A stretch of DNA of 64,000 nt from the NCBI RefSeq assembly GCF_018417535.1, contig NZ_CP070977.1, positions 1,860,001 to 1,924,000 on the forward strand. The letters are read 5' to 3'. The notes under the pieces were generated by a model that was not told where the DNA came from, did not search any database, and saw only the letters and a program-made list of their open reading frames with translations. The position numbers and the translations under genes are program-made. This document shows positions 9,903-17,322 of the stretch, in pieces. This stretch comes from Burkholderia pyrrocinia. Lineage in GTDB: Bacteria > Pseudomonadota > Gammaproteobacteria > Burkholderiales > Burkholderiaceae. Numbering within the stretch: the stretch's first letter is position 1; each line of letters begins with the position of its first letter.

Positions 9903-9930
9903 GCGGCGCGGCCCCGGCGGGCCGCGCCGC
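9903..9930 (+). terminator. Strong GC hairpin after phospholipase C
   Basis: A perfect 12-bp stem (9903-9914 with 9919-9930) closes a four-base loop 13 bp after the stop codon at 9889. There is no T run after it, so it may act as a transcript 3' end or a barrier to RNA decay and not as a classical intrinsic terminator. Confidence 0.6.
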
Positions 9931-10259
9931 CGCTTCGCCCCGCACCGCTCTCCCTCCTCCGTGCCCGTTCCGCTCGCGACGGGAAACTCCCGATACCGGC
10001 TGCCACCGCACACGCGGAAGCTATGCGCAAATCCTCACCGAATGCGCGGCAAATTGCCAAGACCCGTGCATATCGGCGACCTATATATCGAGGCGATCGG
10101 GGCTCTTCGCGGAGCCTGACGGGAGATTCTTCCGAGGATCACGATGCCGACCTCCCCGCCCGATTCCGAGAAGCGGTCGAACCGCCCGCCCGTCGCACGC
10201 GCCCGGCCCGCCCGAACGTGTGCGGTACCCACTCGCAGGTGTCGAACAAGAGGAACAAC
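9931..10259. other. Intergenic leader before binding-protein gene
   Basis: About 330 bp without a supported gene. It should hold the promoter of the binding-protein gene. A strong ribosome site, AGAGGA, sits six bases before the ATG at 10260. No riboswitch or RNA gene is recognised. Confidence 0.5.
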
Positions 10260-11408
10260 ATGAAATTCCGTCATTCCCTGCTGTCAGTGTCGATTGCATC
10301 CGCGCTTGCCCTCCTCTCGCAACAGGCCGCCCGGGCTGCCGACGCAACCGACGTGAAGGTCGGCTTCGCCGCGCCGCTCACGGGCGTGAATGCCGGCTAC
10401 GGCAAGGATCTGCAGAACGGCGTGCAGCTCGCGCTCGACGACGCCGTCGCACAGAAGGTGCAGATCGCCGGCAAGCCTGCGCATTTCGATCTCGTCGTGC
10501 AGGACGACCAGGCCGACCCGCGCATCGGCGTGCAGGCCGCGCAGGCGCTCGTCGACCAGAACGTGTCGGTCGTGGTCGGCCACTTCAACTCGGGGACGAC
10601 GATTCCGGCATCGGTCGTCTACGACAAGTCCGGCATCCCGGTGATCGATCCGGCCGCGACCAACCCGACGCTCACGTCGCGCGGGCTCGCGAACATGTTC
10701 ATGGTGATCGCGACCGACGGCCAGAACGCCGGCAACGCGGGCAAGTACGCGGTCGACGTGACGAAGGCGAAGCGCATCGCGATCATCGACGACCGCACTG
10801 CGTTCGGCCAGGGCGAGGCCGACGAGTTCGAGAAGGCCGTGAAGGCCGCCGGCGGCACGATCATCGGCCGCGAGTTCACCAGCAACCAGGCGGTCGACTT
10901 TCGCGCGCAGATCACGAGCCTGAAGGGCAAGAACCCCGACCTGATCTTCTTCGGCGGCCTCGATTCGCTCGCCGCGAACTTCATCAAGCAGATGCGCCAG
11001 CTCGGGCTGAACGCGCAGTTCGTCGGCGGCGGCGGCGTGAAGGACAACGAGTTCATCAAGATCGCGGGCCCGGCCGCCGAAGGCGCGATGGCGTGGGAAT
11101 ACGGCCGGCCGCTCGACGAGTTGCCGCAAGGGAAGGATTTCGAACAGCGCTTCAAGAAGCGCTACGGTGTCGACGTGCTGTCGTACGCGCAGTTCGGCTA
11201 CGACGCGGCCTGGGCGGCGATCAAGGCGATGCAGGCGGCCGGCTCGACCGACCCGAAGGTCTATCGCCCGGCGCTCAAGAAGATCGACTTCGAAGGCGTC
11301 ACCGGCCGCATCTCGTTCGCGAACGACGGCTCGCTGAAGAGCGGGATGTCGACGCTGTACCAGGTGAAGAGCGGCGCGTGGAAGACGATCGTGACGAAGG
11401 GAGGCTGA
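10260..11408 (+). CDS. Branched-chain amino-acid-type ABC binding protein
   Basis: A 382-residue periplasmic binding protein of the LivJ/LivK (Leu/Ile/Val-binding) family. The signal peptide is residues 1-26 (ending QQAARA), and the mature start DVKVGFAAPLTGVNAGYGKD is typical. Later segments are VVGHFNSGTTIPAS, VIDPAATNPTLTSRG and FGGLDSLAANFIKQM. It captures a small ligand and delivers it to a Liv-type permease, but no permease or ATPase gene is adjacent, so the partner must be encoded elsewhere. The ligand cannot be told from sequence. The ATG at 10260 is fixed by AGAGGA and the signal peptide. Confidence 0.9.
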   Translation: MKFRHSLLSVSIASALALLSQQAARAADATDVKVGFAAPLTGVNAGYGKDLQNGVQLALDDAVAQKVQIAGKPAHFDLVVQDDQADPRIGVQAAQALVDQNVSVVVGHFNSGTTIPASVVYDKSGIPVIDPAATNPTLTSRGLANMFMVIATDGQNAGNAGKYAVDVTKAKRIAIIDDRTAFGQGEADEFEKAVKAAGGTIIGREFTSNQAVDFRAQITSLKGKNPDLIFFGGLDSLAANFIKQMRQLGLNAQFVGGGGVKDNEFIKIAGPAAEGAMAWEYGRPLDELPQGKDFEQRFKKRYGVDVLSYAQFGYDAAWAAIKAMQAAGSTDPKVYRPALKKIDFEGVTGRISFANDGSLKSGMSTLYQVKSGAWKTIVTKGG

Positions 11409-11426
11409 TCGGCGGTGTCGGCGGCC

Positions 11427-11444
11427 GGCGGCGGAAACGCCGCC
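11427..11444. terminator. GAAA-loop hairpin between convergent genes
   Basis: A 7-bp perfect stem (11427-11433 with 11438-11444) closed by a GAAA tetraloop lies 18 bp after the binding-protein stop. It could stop transcripts from either side, although it has no T run. Confidence 0.45.
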
Positions 11445-11545
11445 CGGCCCCGGGGATCGACGCAGTCACCTCGATCTCGTATGACGACTGATGTTGACGC
11501 GCTTCGATCGGGCCGGCGGCAACGCGGGCCGCGCTGCCCGGTTCA

Positions 11546-12307
11546 TCAACTGGCCTGCGTGTCGCGCTCGGCCTCGGCCGCCTCGTGCGCGCGGCGCAGC
11601 CGTTCGCGGCTGTTGGTGAGGTGCGTGCGCATCGCGGCGCGGGCGGCCTCCGGGTCGTGGCGCGCGATCGCCTCGTAGATATCCTCGTGCTCGTGGTTCA
11701 GCCGGCCGACGTAGCGCTCGAGGTCGTCGCCGGCAAAGCGCGCCGAATTCACGCGCGTGCGCGGGATGATCGACGTGCCGAGTTGCGTCATGATGTCGAC
11801 GAAATAGCGGTTGCCGGTGGACTGCGCGATCTGCAGGTGGAACTGGTAGTCGAGCTGCGCCGTGTCGCGCCCGCCGCCCGCCCCCGTCGCGATCGCGTCG
11901 AGCGCGCGCCGCAGCGCGGCGAGGTCGGTATCGTTCGCGCGCTGCGCGGCGAGGCTCGCGCACTCGCTCTCGAGGCTGATGCGCAGTTCGAGCACCGCGA
12001 GCACGTCGCGCAGCGTCGTGATCGTCGCGGGATCGATGCCGAGCGTCTGGCGGCGCGACGGCTCCAGCACGAAGCTGCCGATGCCGTGGCGCGTCTCGAC
12101 GAGGCCGCTCGCCTGCATCCGCGAGATCGCCTCGCGCACGACCGTGCGGCTCACGCCTTGCGCCGCCATGACTTCGGTTTCGGTCGGCAGCTTGTCGCCG
12201 GGACGCAGCGTGCCGTTTTCGATCTGCGCGGTCAGCGCGTCGACGACATCTTGTGCGAGGCTGCGTGCGCGACGGCGCGGCGCTGCGGGAAACGTAGGCA
12301 CGGACAT
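11546..12307 (-). CDS. GntR-family (FadR/FCD) transcriptional regulator
   Basis: A 253-residue regulator. Residues about 15-80 form the GntR winged helix (GTLRPGDKLPTETEVMAAQG, VSRTVVREAISRM, GIGSFV), followed by an all-helical FCD ligand domain with metal-ligand-like residues (LRISLESECASLAA, YQFHLQIAQSTGN). FCD regulators usually sense small carboxylates. It is divergent from glucarate dehydratase, so it probably represses that gene and responds to an aldarate; this is inference from context. The ATG at 12307 is preferred because AAAGGAA lies upstream; the open frame reaches 12397. Confidence 0.88.
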   Translation of the reverse strand: MSVPTFPAAPRRRARSLAQDVVDALTAQIENGTLRPGDKLPTETEVMAAQGVSRTVVREAISRMQASGLVETRHGIGSFVLEPSRRQTLGIDPATITTLRDVLAVLELRISLESECASLAAQRANDTDLAALRRALDAIATGAGGGRDTAQLDYQFHLQIAQSTGNRYFVDIMTQLGTSIIPRTRVNSARFAGDDLERYVGRLNHEHEDIYEAIARHDPEAARAAMRTHLTNSRERLRRAHEAAEAERDTQAS

Positions 12308-12400
12308 GAGGCCGGTTCCTTTTTGAATGATCGTAATGTGAGCCGAGGGTTTACGCGGGGTTTGAGCGAAAGCCGATGATTCATTATACTGCGTCACAAG

Positions 12401-12418
12401 TCATCCGACGACTGATGA
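12401..12418. promoter_or_regulatory. Candidate GntR operator, TCATCCGACGACTGATGA
   Basis: An imperfect palindrome with TCATC/GATGA outer arms and matching inner G-C pairs (two mismatched pairs out of nine). It lies 94 bp upstream of the GntR-family gene and 250 bp upstream of gudD. Its length and symmetry suit a dimeric FCD-type GntR regulator. Binding is inferred, not shown. Confidence 0.55.
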
Positions 12419-12615
12419 TAAATGCACGGATCTCCTGTCGACGCAAGCCGGCGTTCCGGCGCCTGCCTGGTCCCATGCGTTACGATCAGCCAGCGTTCGC
12501 GTTCTGCGCTCCGCTGGTCCGGTTGCCGCTCCCACCCCGTTCCGGGTTGCTGTCGACATGCAGGCCTTGCGCGCCGCGCACGTCGGTTGTCGAATGATCG
12601 CACCTCCCGCCGCGC

Positions 12616-12634
12616 GCGGCAAAGCTTTTGCCGC
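12616..12634. promoter_or_regulatory. Perfect inverted repeat upstream of gudD
   Basis: GCGGCAAA and TTTGCCGC flank a three-base centre, 33 bp before the gudD ATG at 12668. It could be a second operator, or a hairpin in the leader. The two possibilities cannot be separated by eye. Confidence 0.45.
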
Positions 12635-12667
12635 ACGGCATTGCCCACTCTTTTGCCATCGCCGCCC

Positions 12668-14020
12668 ATGAACGCCGTCACAGCCTCGCCTTCCCACGAC
12701 ACGCCGCGCATCGTCGACCTGCAAGCGATTCCGGTCGCCGGCCACGACAGCATGCTGCTCAACCTGAGCGGCGCTCACGGCCCGTTCTTCACCCGCAACC
12801 TCGTGATCCTGAAGGACAGCGCGGGCCGGACCGGCGTCGGCGAAGTGCCGGGCGGCGAAAGCATCCGCCGCACGCTCGACGATGCGCGCGCGCTCGTCGT
12901 CGGCCAGCCGGTCGGCAATTACCACGCGGTGCTCAACGAAGTGCGGCGCACCTTCGCCGATCGCGACGCAAGCGGCCGCGGGCTGCAGACCTTCGACCTG
13001 CGCACGACGATCCACGCGGTTACCGCGCTCGAAGCCGCGCTGCTCGACCTGCTCGGGCAGCATCTCGGCGTGCCGGTCGCCGCGCTGCTCGGCGAGGGCC
13101 AGCAGCGCGAGCGCGTCGAAATGCTCGGCTACCTGTTCTACGTCGGCGATCGCACGAAGACCGCGCTGCCCTATCGCGACGGCAGCGGCGCGACCGACGA
13201 CTGGACGCGCGTGCGTGACGAAGCCGCGCTGACGCCCGAGGCCGTCGTGCGACTCGCCGAGGCCGCGCATGCGCGCTACGGCTTCAACGACTTCAAGCTG
13301 AAAGGCGGCGTGTTCGAAGGCGCCAGCGAGATCGAGGCCGTGACGGCGCTCGCCGAGCGCTTCCCCGACGCGCGCGTGACACTCGACCCGAACGGCGCGT
13401 GGTCGCTCGCCGAGGCCGTGCGGCTGTGCCGCGACCAGCATCACGTGCTCGCTTATGCGGAAGATCCGTGCGGCGCGGAGAACGGTTACTCGGGCCGCGA
13501 GGTGATGGCCGAATTCCGCCGCGCGACGGGGCTGCCGACGGCGACCAACATGATTGCGACCGACTGGCGGCAGATGGGCCACGCGGTGCAGCTTCAGTCC
13601 GTCGACATCCCGCTCGCCGATCCGCACTTCTGGACGATGCAGGGTTCGGTGCGCGTCGCGCAGATGTGCCGCGACTGGGGCCTCACGTGGGGCTCGCATT
13701 CGAACAACCACTTCGACGTGTCGCTCGCGATGTTCACGCATGTCGCGGCCGCCGCGCCGGGCCAGGTCACCGCGATCGACACGCACTGGATCTGGCAGGA
13801 CGGCGAGCGGCTGACGCGCGAGCCGCTGAAGATCGAGAACGGGCTGGTGGAAGTGCCGAAGCGGCCGGGGCTCGGCATCGACATCGACATGGATGCGGTC
13901 GCGCTCGCGCACGAGCTGTACAAGCAGCACGGGCTCGGCGCGCGCGACGACGCGGCGGCCATGCAGTATCTGATCCCGGGGTGGACGTTCGACAACAAGC
14001 GCCCCTGCCTCGTGCGCTGA
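12668..14020 (+). CDS. gudD: Glucarate dehydratase GudD
   Basis: A 450-residue enolase-superfamily enzyme that dehydrates D-glucarate to 5-keto-4-deoxyglucarate in aldarate catabolism. Catalytic segments are in place: FNDFKLKGG (Lys base), TLDPNGAW and YAEDPCG (metal-binding Asp and Glu), ATNMIATDW, then [13 protein letters not shown] with the general-base His. Length matches E. coli GudD (446). The ATG at 12668 starts just before the conserved N-terminal capping domain. No permease or aldolase gene follows, so the rest of the pathway is elsewhere. Regulation by the divergent GntR protein is likely. Confidence 0.93.
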   Translation: MNAVTASPSHDTPRIVDLQAIPVAGHDSMLLNLSGAHGPFFTRNLVILKDSAGRTGVGEVPGGESIRRTLDDARALVVGQPVGNYHAVLNEVRRTFADRDASGRGLQTFDLRTTIHAVTALEAALLDLLGQHLGVPVAALLGEGQQRERVEMLGYLFYVGDRTKTALPYRDGSGATDDWTRVRDEAALTPEAVVRLAEAAHARYGFNDFKLKGGVFEGASEIEAVTALAERFPDARVTLDPNGAWSLAEAVRLCRDQHHVLAYAEDPCGAENGYSGREVMAEFRRATGLPTATNMIATDWRQMGHAVQLQSVDIPLADPHFWTMQGSVRVAQMCRDWGLTWGSHSNNHFDVSLAMFTHVAAAAPGQVTAIDTHWIWQDGERLTREPLKIENGLVEVPKRPGLGIDIDMDAVALAHELYKQHGLGARDDAAAMQYLIPGWTFDNKRPCLVR

Positions 14021-14030
14021 GCACGGGAAG

Positions 14031-14055
14031 GACCGGGCGGCGGGATCGCCCGGTC
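14031..14055 (+). terminator. Hairpin after gudD
   Basis: A perfect 9-bp GC-rich stem (14031-14039 with 14047-14055) lies ten bases after the gudD stop. No T run follows, so efficiency as a terminator is uncertain. Confidence 0.55.
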
Positions 14056-14178
14056 GGGACGGACGCGGAAGGAATGACGCAGCGCGCGGCCGGCTCGGCT
14101 GGTGCCGGGCTGGAGATGTTGCGTCGGTGGAGCGGGATCCGGATGGTTGCGGCGATAGCGCACCTGCGCGGCCAGGGC

Positions 14179-14204
14179 CTGGCCGGCCGCACCTATCCGG
14201 CCAG
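14179..14204 (-). terminator. Hairpin after DUF2214 gene
   Basis: An 8-bp perfect stem, CTGGCCGG with CCGGCCAG, lies just beyond the stop of the minus-strand gene at 14207. There is no T run. Confidence 0.45.
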
Positions 14205-14206
14205 AC

Positions 14207-14671
14207 CTAGCCGGCCGCCCCAATCCCCCGCGCCATCCCCGATGCGGCGAACACGATGACGACCAGCAGCACGGCCTGCCAATGGCCGATCCGCACATAG
14301 GTGCGCGCCCGGCCGATATCGGGCATCTGCTGCTGCCGCGCGGCGACACGCCAGCGGATCAGCCCGAGCATCGGCACGACCTCGAGCAGCAGGATCAGTA
14401 CGAGCGCGGTCATCTTCAGATGAAAGAGCGGTTCGTGCAGGTAGTACGCGGAACCTTTCTCGAACCCGCCGAATGCGCGCATCAGCCCTGTTACGATCAG
14501 CACGAGCGCCGACAGCCCCCAGGCCGCATCGGCCTTGAATACGCCGGGCAAGTCGGCAGCCTGCGTCGACGCGACGAGCCGGCGCAACGCGCGGTTGCGT
14601 CCCGCGATCGCGGCAAACGCGACAGCGAACGCACTCAGGTGAACGGCAGCCAGCAACCAACGGACGATCAT
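14207..14671 (-). CDS. DUF2214-like inner-membrane protein
   Basis: A 154-residue integral membrane protein with four predicted membrane segments (about residues 5-22, 48-65, 82-103 and 129-147). Its layout resembles the DUF2214 family of small predicted membrane proteins. Recognisable parts are GLMRAFGGFEKGS and PLFHLKMTALVLILLLE, the latter with a His in the membrane. No enzymatic function is known. It lies 39 bp downstream of another membrane-protein gene on the same strand and may share its transcript. Confidence 0.7.
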   Translation of the reverse strand: MIVRWLLAAVHLSAFAVAFAAIAGRNRALRRLVASTQAADLPGVFKADAAWGLSALVLIVTGLMRAFGGFEKGSAYYLHEPLFHLKMTALVLILLLEVVPMLGLIRWRVAARQQQMPDIGRARTYVRIGHWQAVLLVVIVFAASGMARGIGAAG

Positions 14672-14710
14672 CGCGCCTCCTTGTCGCCCGCGCCCCGTGC
14701 GCAGGCCCTG

Positions 14711-15538
14711 TCAGACGATCTGCTTGAGCGCCGCGTCGAGCGCGAGCACCGCGACGCGGTCGCCGTCGGTCGCGAGCGGCGCGCGCATCACGGTCTGCCG
14801 GTTATGGCCGACGGCCGCCGGCGAATCCCACAGCAGCTCCACCTTCGGCCGCTGGAACAGGCCGCCGCGACGCGGCGGCACGGCAGCAGGCTGCACGTCC
14901 GGCGCGCCCTGCTCGCCCTGCTCGCCCTGCTCGCCCGCGGCGGGCGCCGCCCGGCCGGGCCAGCGCACCGACAGCTCGCGCGCGTCGTACTGGCCGACCT
15001 TGCGGCTTTCCATCCAGACGATCACGGTGCGCGTCAGCACGTCGAGCGAAATCGCATAACGGCCGACCGCGAAGCGGCGTGCCGCCACGTTGGTGCGCCA
15101 CAGCGGCCGCGGGCGGCAGATCCAGACGATCGCCGCATAGAGCGCCGGCGCAGCGACGAGCCAGCCATTGGTCGCCGTCACCGCATGCAGCGCACCGCGC
15201 CAGCCGGCCGCCCATGCGAACGCGCCGATCGACCAGACGGCAAACAGGAAACCGATCAGCGCGAAGACGCGCAGCGCCTGACGCAGCCACTGCGGCAGCG
15301 GATGGAACGGCCGCTCGGCGCGCGCGACTGCGCCCGGCAGCGCGAGCAGCAGGAAGATCAGCACGAGGTAGATGAATGCCCACGGCGACGACACCATCGC
15401 CGACAGCGATGAGCGATAGCCCATCTGGGACATCGAGAACAGCCAGCGCGCGAGCAGCACGAGACCGATCGCGCGCAACGCGAAGATCACACCGGCGCCG
15501 GGGGCCGGCGCTGCGCGCGTGGTTTTCGTTCTCGCCAA
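14711..15538 (-). CDS. Unrecognised membrane protein with GEQ repeat
   Basis: A 275-residue protein that I do not recognise. It has about four N-terminal membrane segments (MARTKTT... start, then hydrophobic runs near 16-33, 50-67, 88-110 and 118-137). A soluble C-terminal half of about 130 residues follows, containing a GEQGEQGEQG linker. I place the start at TTG 15538, because AGGAGA lies six bases upstream and is itself inside the longer open frame that begins at 15589. The linker is coded by three exact 9-bp repeats (14906-14932). A membrane-anchored sensor or assembly role is possible but unsupported. Confidence 0.65.
   Translation of the reverse strand: MARTKTTRAAPAPGAGVIFALRAIGLVLLARWLFSMSQMGYRSSLSAMVSSPWAFIYLVLIFLLLALPGAVARAERPFHPLPQWLRQALRVFALIGFLFAVWSIGAFAWAAGWRGALHAVTATNGWLVAAPALYAAIVWICRPRPLWRTNVAARRFAVGRYAISLDVLTRTVIVWMESRKVGQYDARELSVRWPGRAAPAAGEQGEQGEQGAPDVQPAAVPPRRGGLFQRPKVELLWDSPAAVGHNRQTVMRAPLATDGDRVAVLALDAALKQIV
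14906..14932. repeat. Three in-frame 9-bp repeats (GEQ codons)
   Basis: Three exact tandem copies of GCCCTGCTC within the unrecognised membrane-protein gene. Because the unit is nine bases, copy-number change would add or remove a GEQ tripeptide without shifting the frame. Confidence 0.9.
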
Positions 15539-15704
15539 GACTGCTCTCCTCTGGATGATCGTGGGGGCCGGATTTCGCGGCACGGCCATTATAGGGACAT
15601 TACCGTCTGGACAGACGGCAGGATGGCGTGCCGGATCGCTTCAGCGGTCGTTCGCGGCGTCGGGCGCGGCGAGAATACAACAGATCCGCGCCGCAGATGT
15701 GACA

Positions 15705-15733
15705 ACGCCCCGCCGGGAACCCGGACGGGGCGT
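15705..15733 (-). terminator. Hairpin downstream of GT4 gene
   Basis: Arms ACGCCCCG and CGGGGCGT, with an inner CCGG pairing and one bulged base, form a long stem 40 bp past the stop of the minus-strand glycosyltransferase gene. The tail is only weakly T-rich (TTGT). Confidence 0.6.
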
Positions 15734-15774
15734 CGATGACGGCCGCCCGCCGCAGCGCGGCGGCGGCCGGCGAA

Positions 15775-16839
15775 TCAGCCGGCGTTGACTTCGCGGAGCA
15801 CCGTGCGGCGCTTCTGGCGCAGCAGTTCCTCATAGCCCTTCACGTAGTTCTGCGCCATCACCTTCGACGAGAAACGTGCTTCGAACGCGGCGCGGACCTT
15901 CTCGCGCGGCAGCGTATCGAGGCGCTTGAGCGCCGCGACGGCCGACAGTTCGTCTTCGACGACGAAGCCCGACACGCCGTTGTCGATCACTTCCGGCACC
16001 GAGCCGCGCTTGAACGCGATCACCGGCGTGCCGCAGGCCATCGCCTCGATCATCACCAGGCCGAAGGGCTCCGGCCAGTCGATCGGGAACAGCAGCGCGT
16101 GCGCGTTGCCGAGGAATTCGGTCTTTTCGGACTCGCTGATTTCGCCGATGTACTCGACGTGCGGCAGCGCGAACAGCGGCTTGATCTTTTCTTCGTAGTA
16201 CGCGCGGTCGGCCTTGTCGAGCTTCGCGGCGATCTTGATCGGCAGGCCGGCCTGCTCGGCGATGCGGATCGCCGTGTCGACGCGCTTCTCCGGCGAGATG
16301 CGGCCGAGGAACGCGAGATAGCTCGGCTTCACGTTCGGGATCGGCGTCAGCAGGTTTTCCGGCAGGCCGTGGTAGACGGTCGACAACCAGTTCGCCTGCT
16401 GCAGCGGGATGCGCTGGTTGTCGGAGATCGACACGACCGGCACGTCGCTGAACGCGTTGAAGATCGGCTGCAGTTCCGGCAGGTCGAGACGGCCGTGCAT
16501 CGTCGTCAGGTGCGGGACCGGCTGGCGCGAGAACAGCGAGAACGGGTAATAGTCGATGTGGCAGTGCAGGACATCGAACTCTTCCGCGCGGCGGCGCACC
16601 TGCTCGAGCAGCAGCATGTGCGGTGCCATCACGTCGCGGATCGTCGGGTCGAGGCGCAGCGCCTGCGGCCAGCAGGCTTCGAGCTTCGCGGAGGTTTGCG
16701 AATCGCCGCTCGCGAAGAGCGTGACGTCATGCCCCATCTCGACAAGTGCTTCGGTGAGGTAGGACACCACTCGCTCGGTACCACCGTACAGCTTCGGGGG
16801 GACCGCTTCGTGCAACGGAGCGATTTGGGCGATTCGCAT
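15775..16839 (-). CDS. GT4-family glycosyltransferase
   Basis: A 354-residue GT-B-fold retaining glycosyltransferase of family 4. The N-terminal domain begins MRIAQIAPLHEAVPPKLYGG, with the glycine-rich acceptor loop YGGTERVV. The C-terminal nucleotide-sugar domain carries FLGRISPEKRVD, LLFPIDWPEPFGLVMIEAMA (the E-x7-E motif) and CGTPVIAFKRGSVPEVI. It probably adds a sugar to an exopolysaccharide, lipid or small acceptor in the cytosol, but the substrate is not visible. It is monocistronic with a 480-bp divergent upstream region. Confidence 0.88.
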   Translation of the reverse strand: MRIAQIAPLHEAVPPKLYGGTERVVSYLTEALVEMGHDVTLFASGDSQTSAKLEACWPQALRLDPTIRDVMAPHMLLLEQVRRRAEEFDVLHCHIDYYPFSLFSRQPVPHLTTMHGRLDLPELQPIFNAFSDVPVVSISDNQRIPLQQANWLSTVYHGLPENLLTPIPNVKPSYLAFLGRISPEKRVDTAIRIAEQAGLPIKIAAKLDKADRAYYEEKIKPLFALPHVEYIGEISESEKTEFLGNAHALLFPIDWPEPFGLVMIEAMACGTPVIAFKRGSVPEVIDNGVSGFVVEDELSAVAALKRLDTLPREKVRAAFEARFSSKVMAQNYVKGYEELLRQKRRTVLREVNAG

Positions 16840-17322
16840 GCGTAACTCCTAAAAAATCGGCTAAAAACCAGGTATGGGTCGGCAACCTGCGGGCGGTCCG
16901 GGCTGGATGCATGTCGTCCGAACATCGGACGAATCAGCCTGCCGGGGGCGTCGAACCCGCGCTGCTCAAGGAGCGTCGGCGACGCGACAGGCATAGAACG
17001 TTTGAAACGAAGACCCGTTGACAGGGGTTCGTAAAAAACCTGGAATCGAACCCGGAGCCGATTATCTAGGGTTAATCCCGATACGGCGCACAACATTTCA
17101 AACACTTTACTTTGTTACAAAGGCGCAACACTTTGCAACCCGCGGACTCGGGTGTCCGTTCTAGAGTGGAAGGCCCTTTTGGCGATCCTTGTCACCCGTG
17201 ACTGCCGGCAGCGTGATTCCGGCACATGAAGCGGGACGGGATGCCGGATTTTATCTCAAAATCGATCGCGAGCCCCTGCACAAGGCAAGATTCGCGCAGC
17301 GCGACGCACGGCCTTGTTTACA
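16840..17322. other. Divergent region, GT4 gene / ABC exporter
   Basis: A 483-bp region with no supported gene. A possible sigma-70 promoter on the plus strand is TTGACA (17018-17023), a 17-base spacer, then TGGAAT (17041-17046). It overlaps a perfect 7-bp inverted repeat at 17025-17053. Two AACACTTT direct repeats follow (about 17097 and 17128). If used, the exporter transcript would have a leader of about 270 bases. Confidence 0.5.
17025..17053. promoter_or_regulatory. Inverted repeat GGGTTCG...CGAACCC
   Basis: Perfect 7-bp arms separated by 15 bases lie across the spacer and -10 of the candidate promoter at 17018-17046. This is the position expected for a repressor site, but the regulator is unknown. 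Confidence 0.4.

Larger units (their letters stand above)
12308..12667. other. Divergent control region, GntR gene / gudD
   Basis: This 360-bp region contains an 18-bp palindrome at 12401-12418 and a perfect 8-bp inverted repeat at 12616-12634, both listed separately. The stretch 12375-12425 is the most A+T-rich part and is the likely promoter zone for both genes. No reading frame in it is supported. Confidence 0.6.

Noticed and set aside
12422..12667. N-terminal extension of gudD to 12422
   Set aside because: The extension runs through the operator region and does not match the enolase-superfamily N-terminus.
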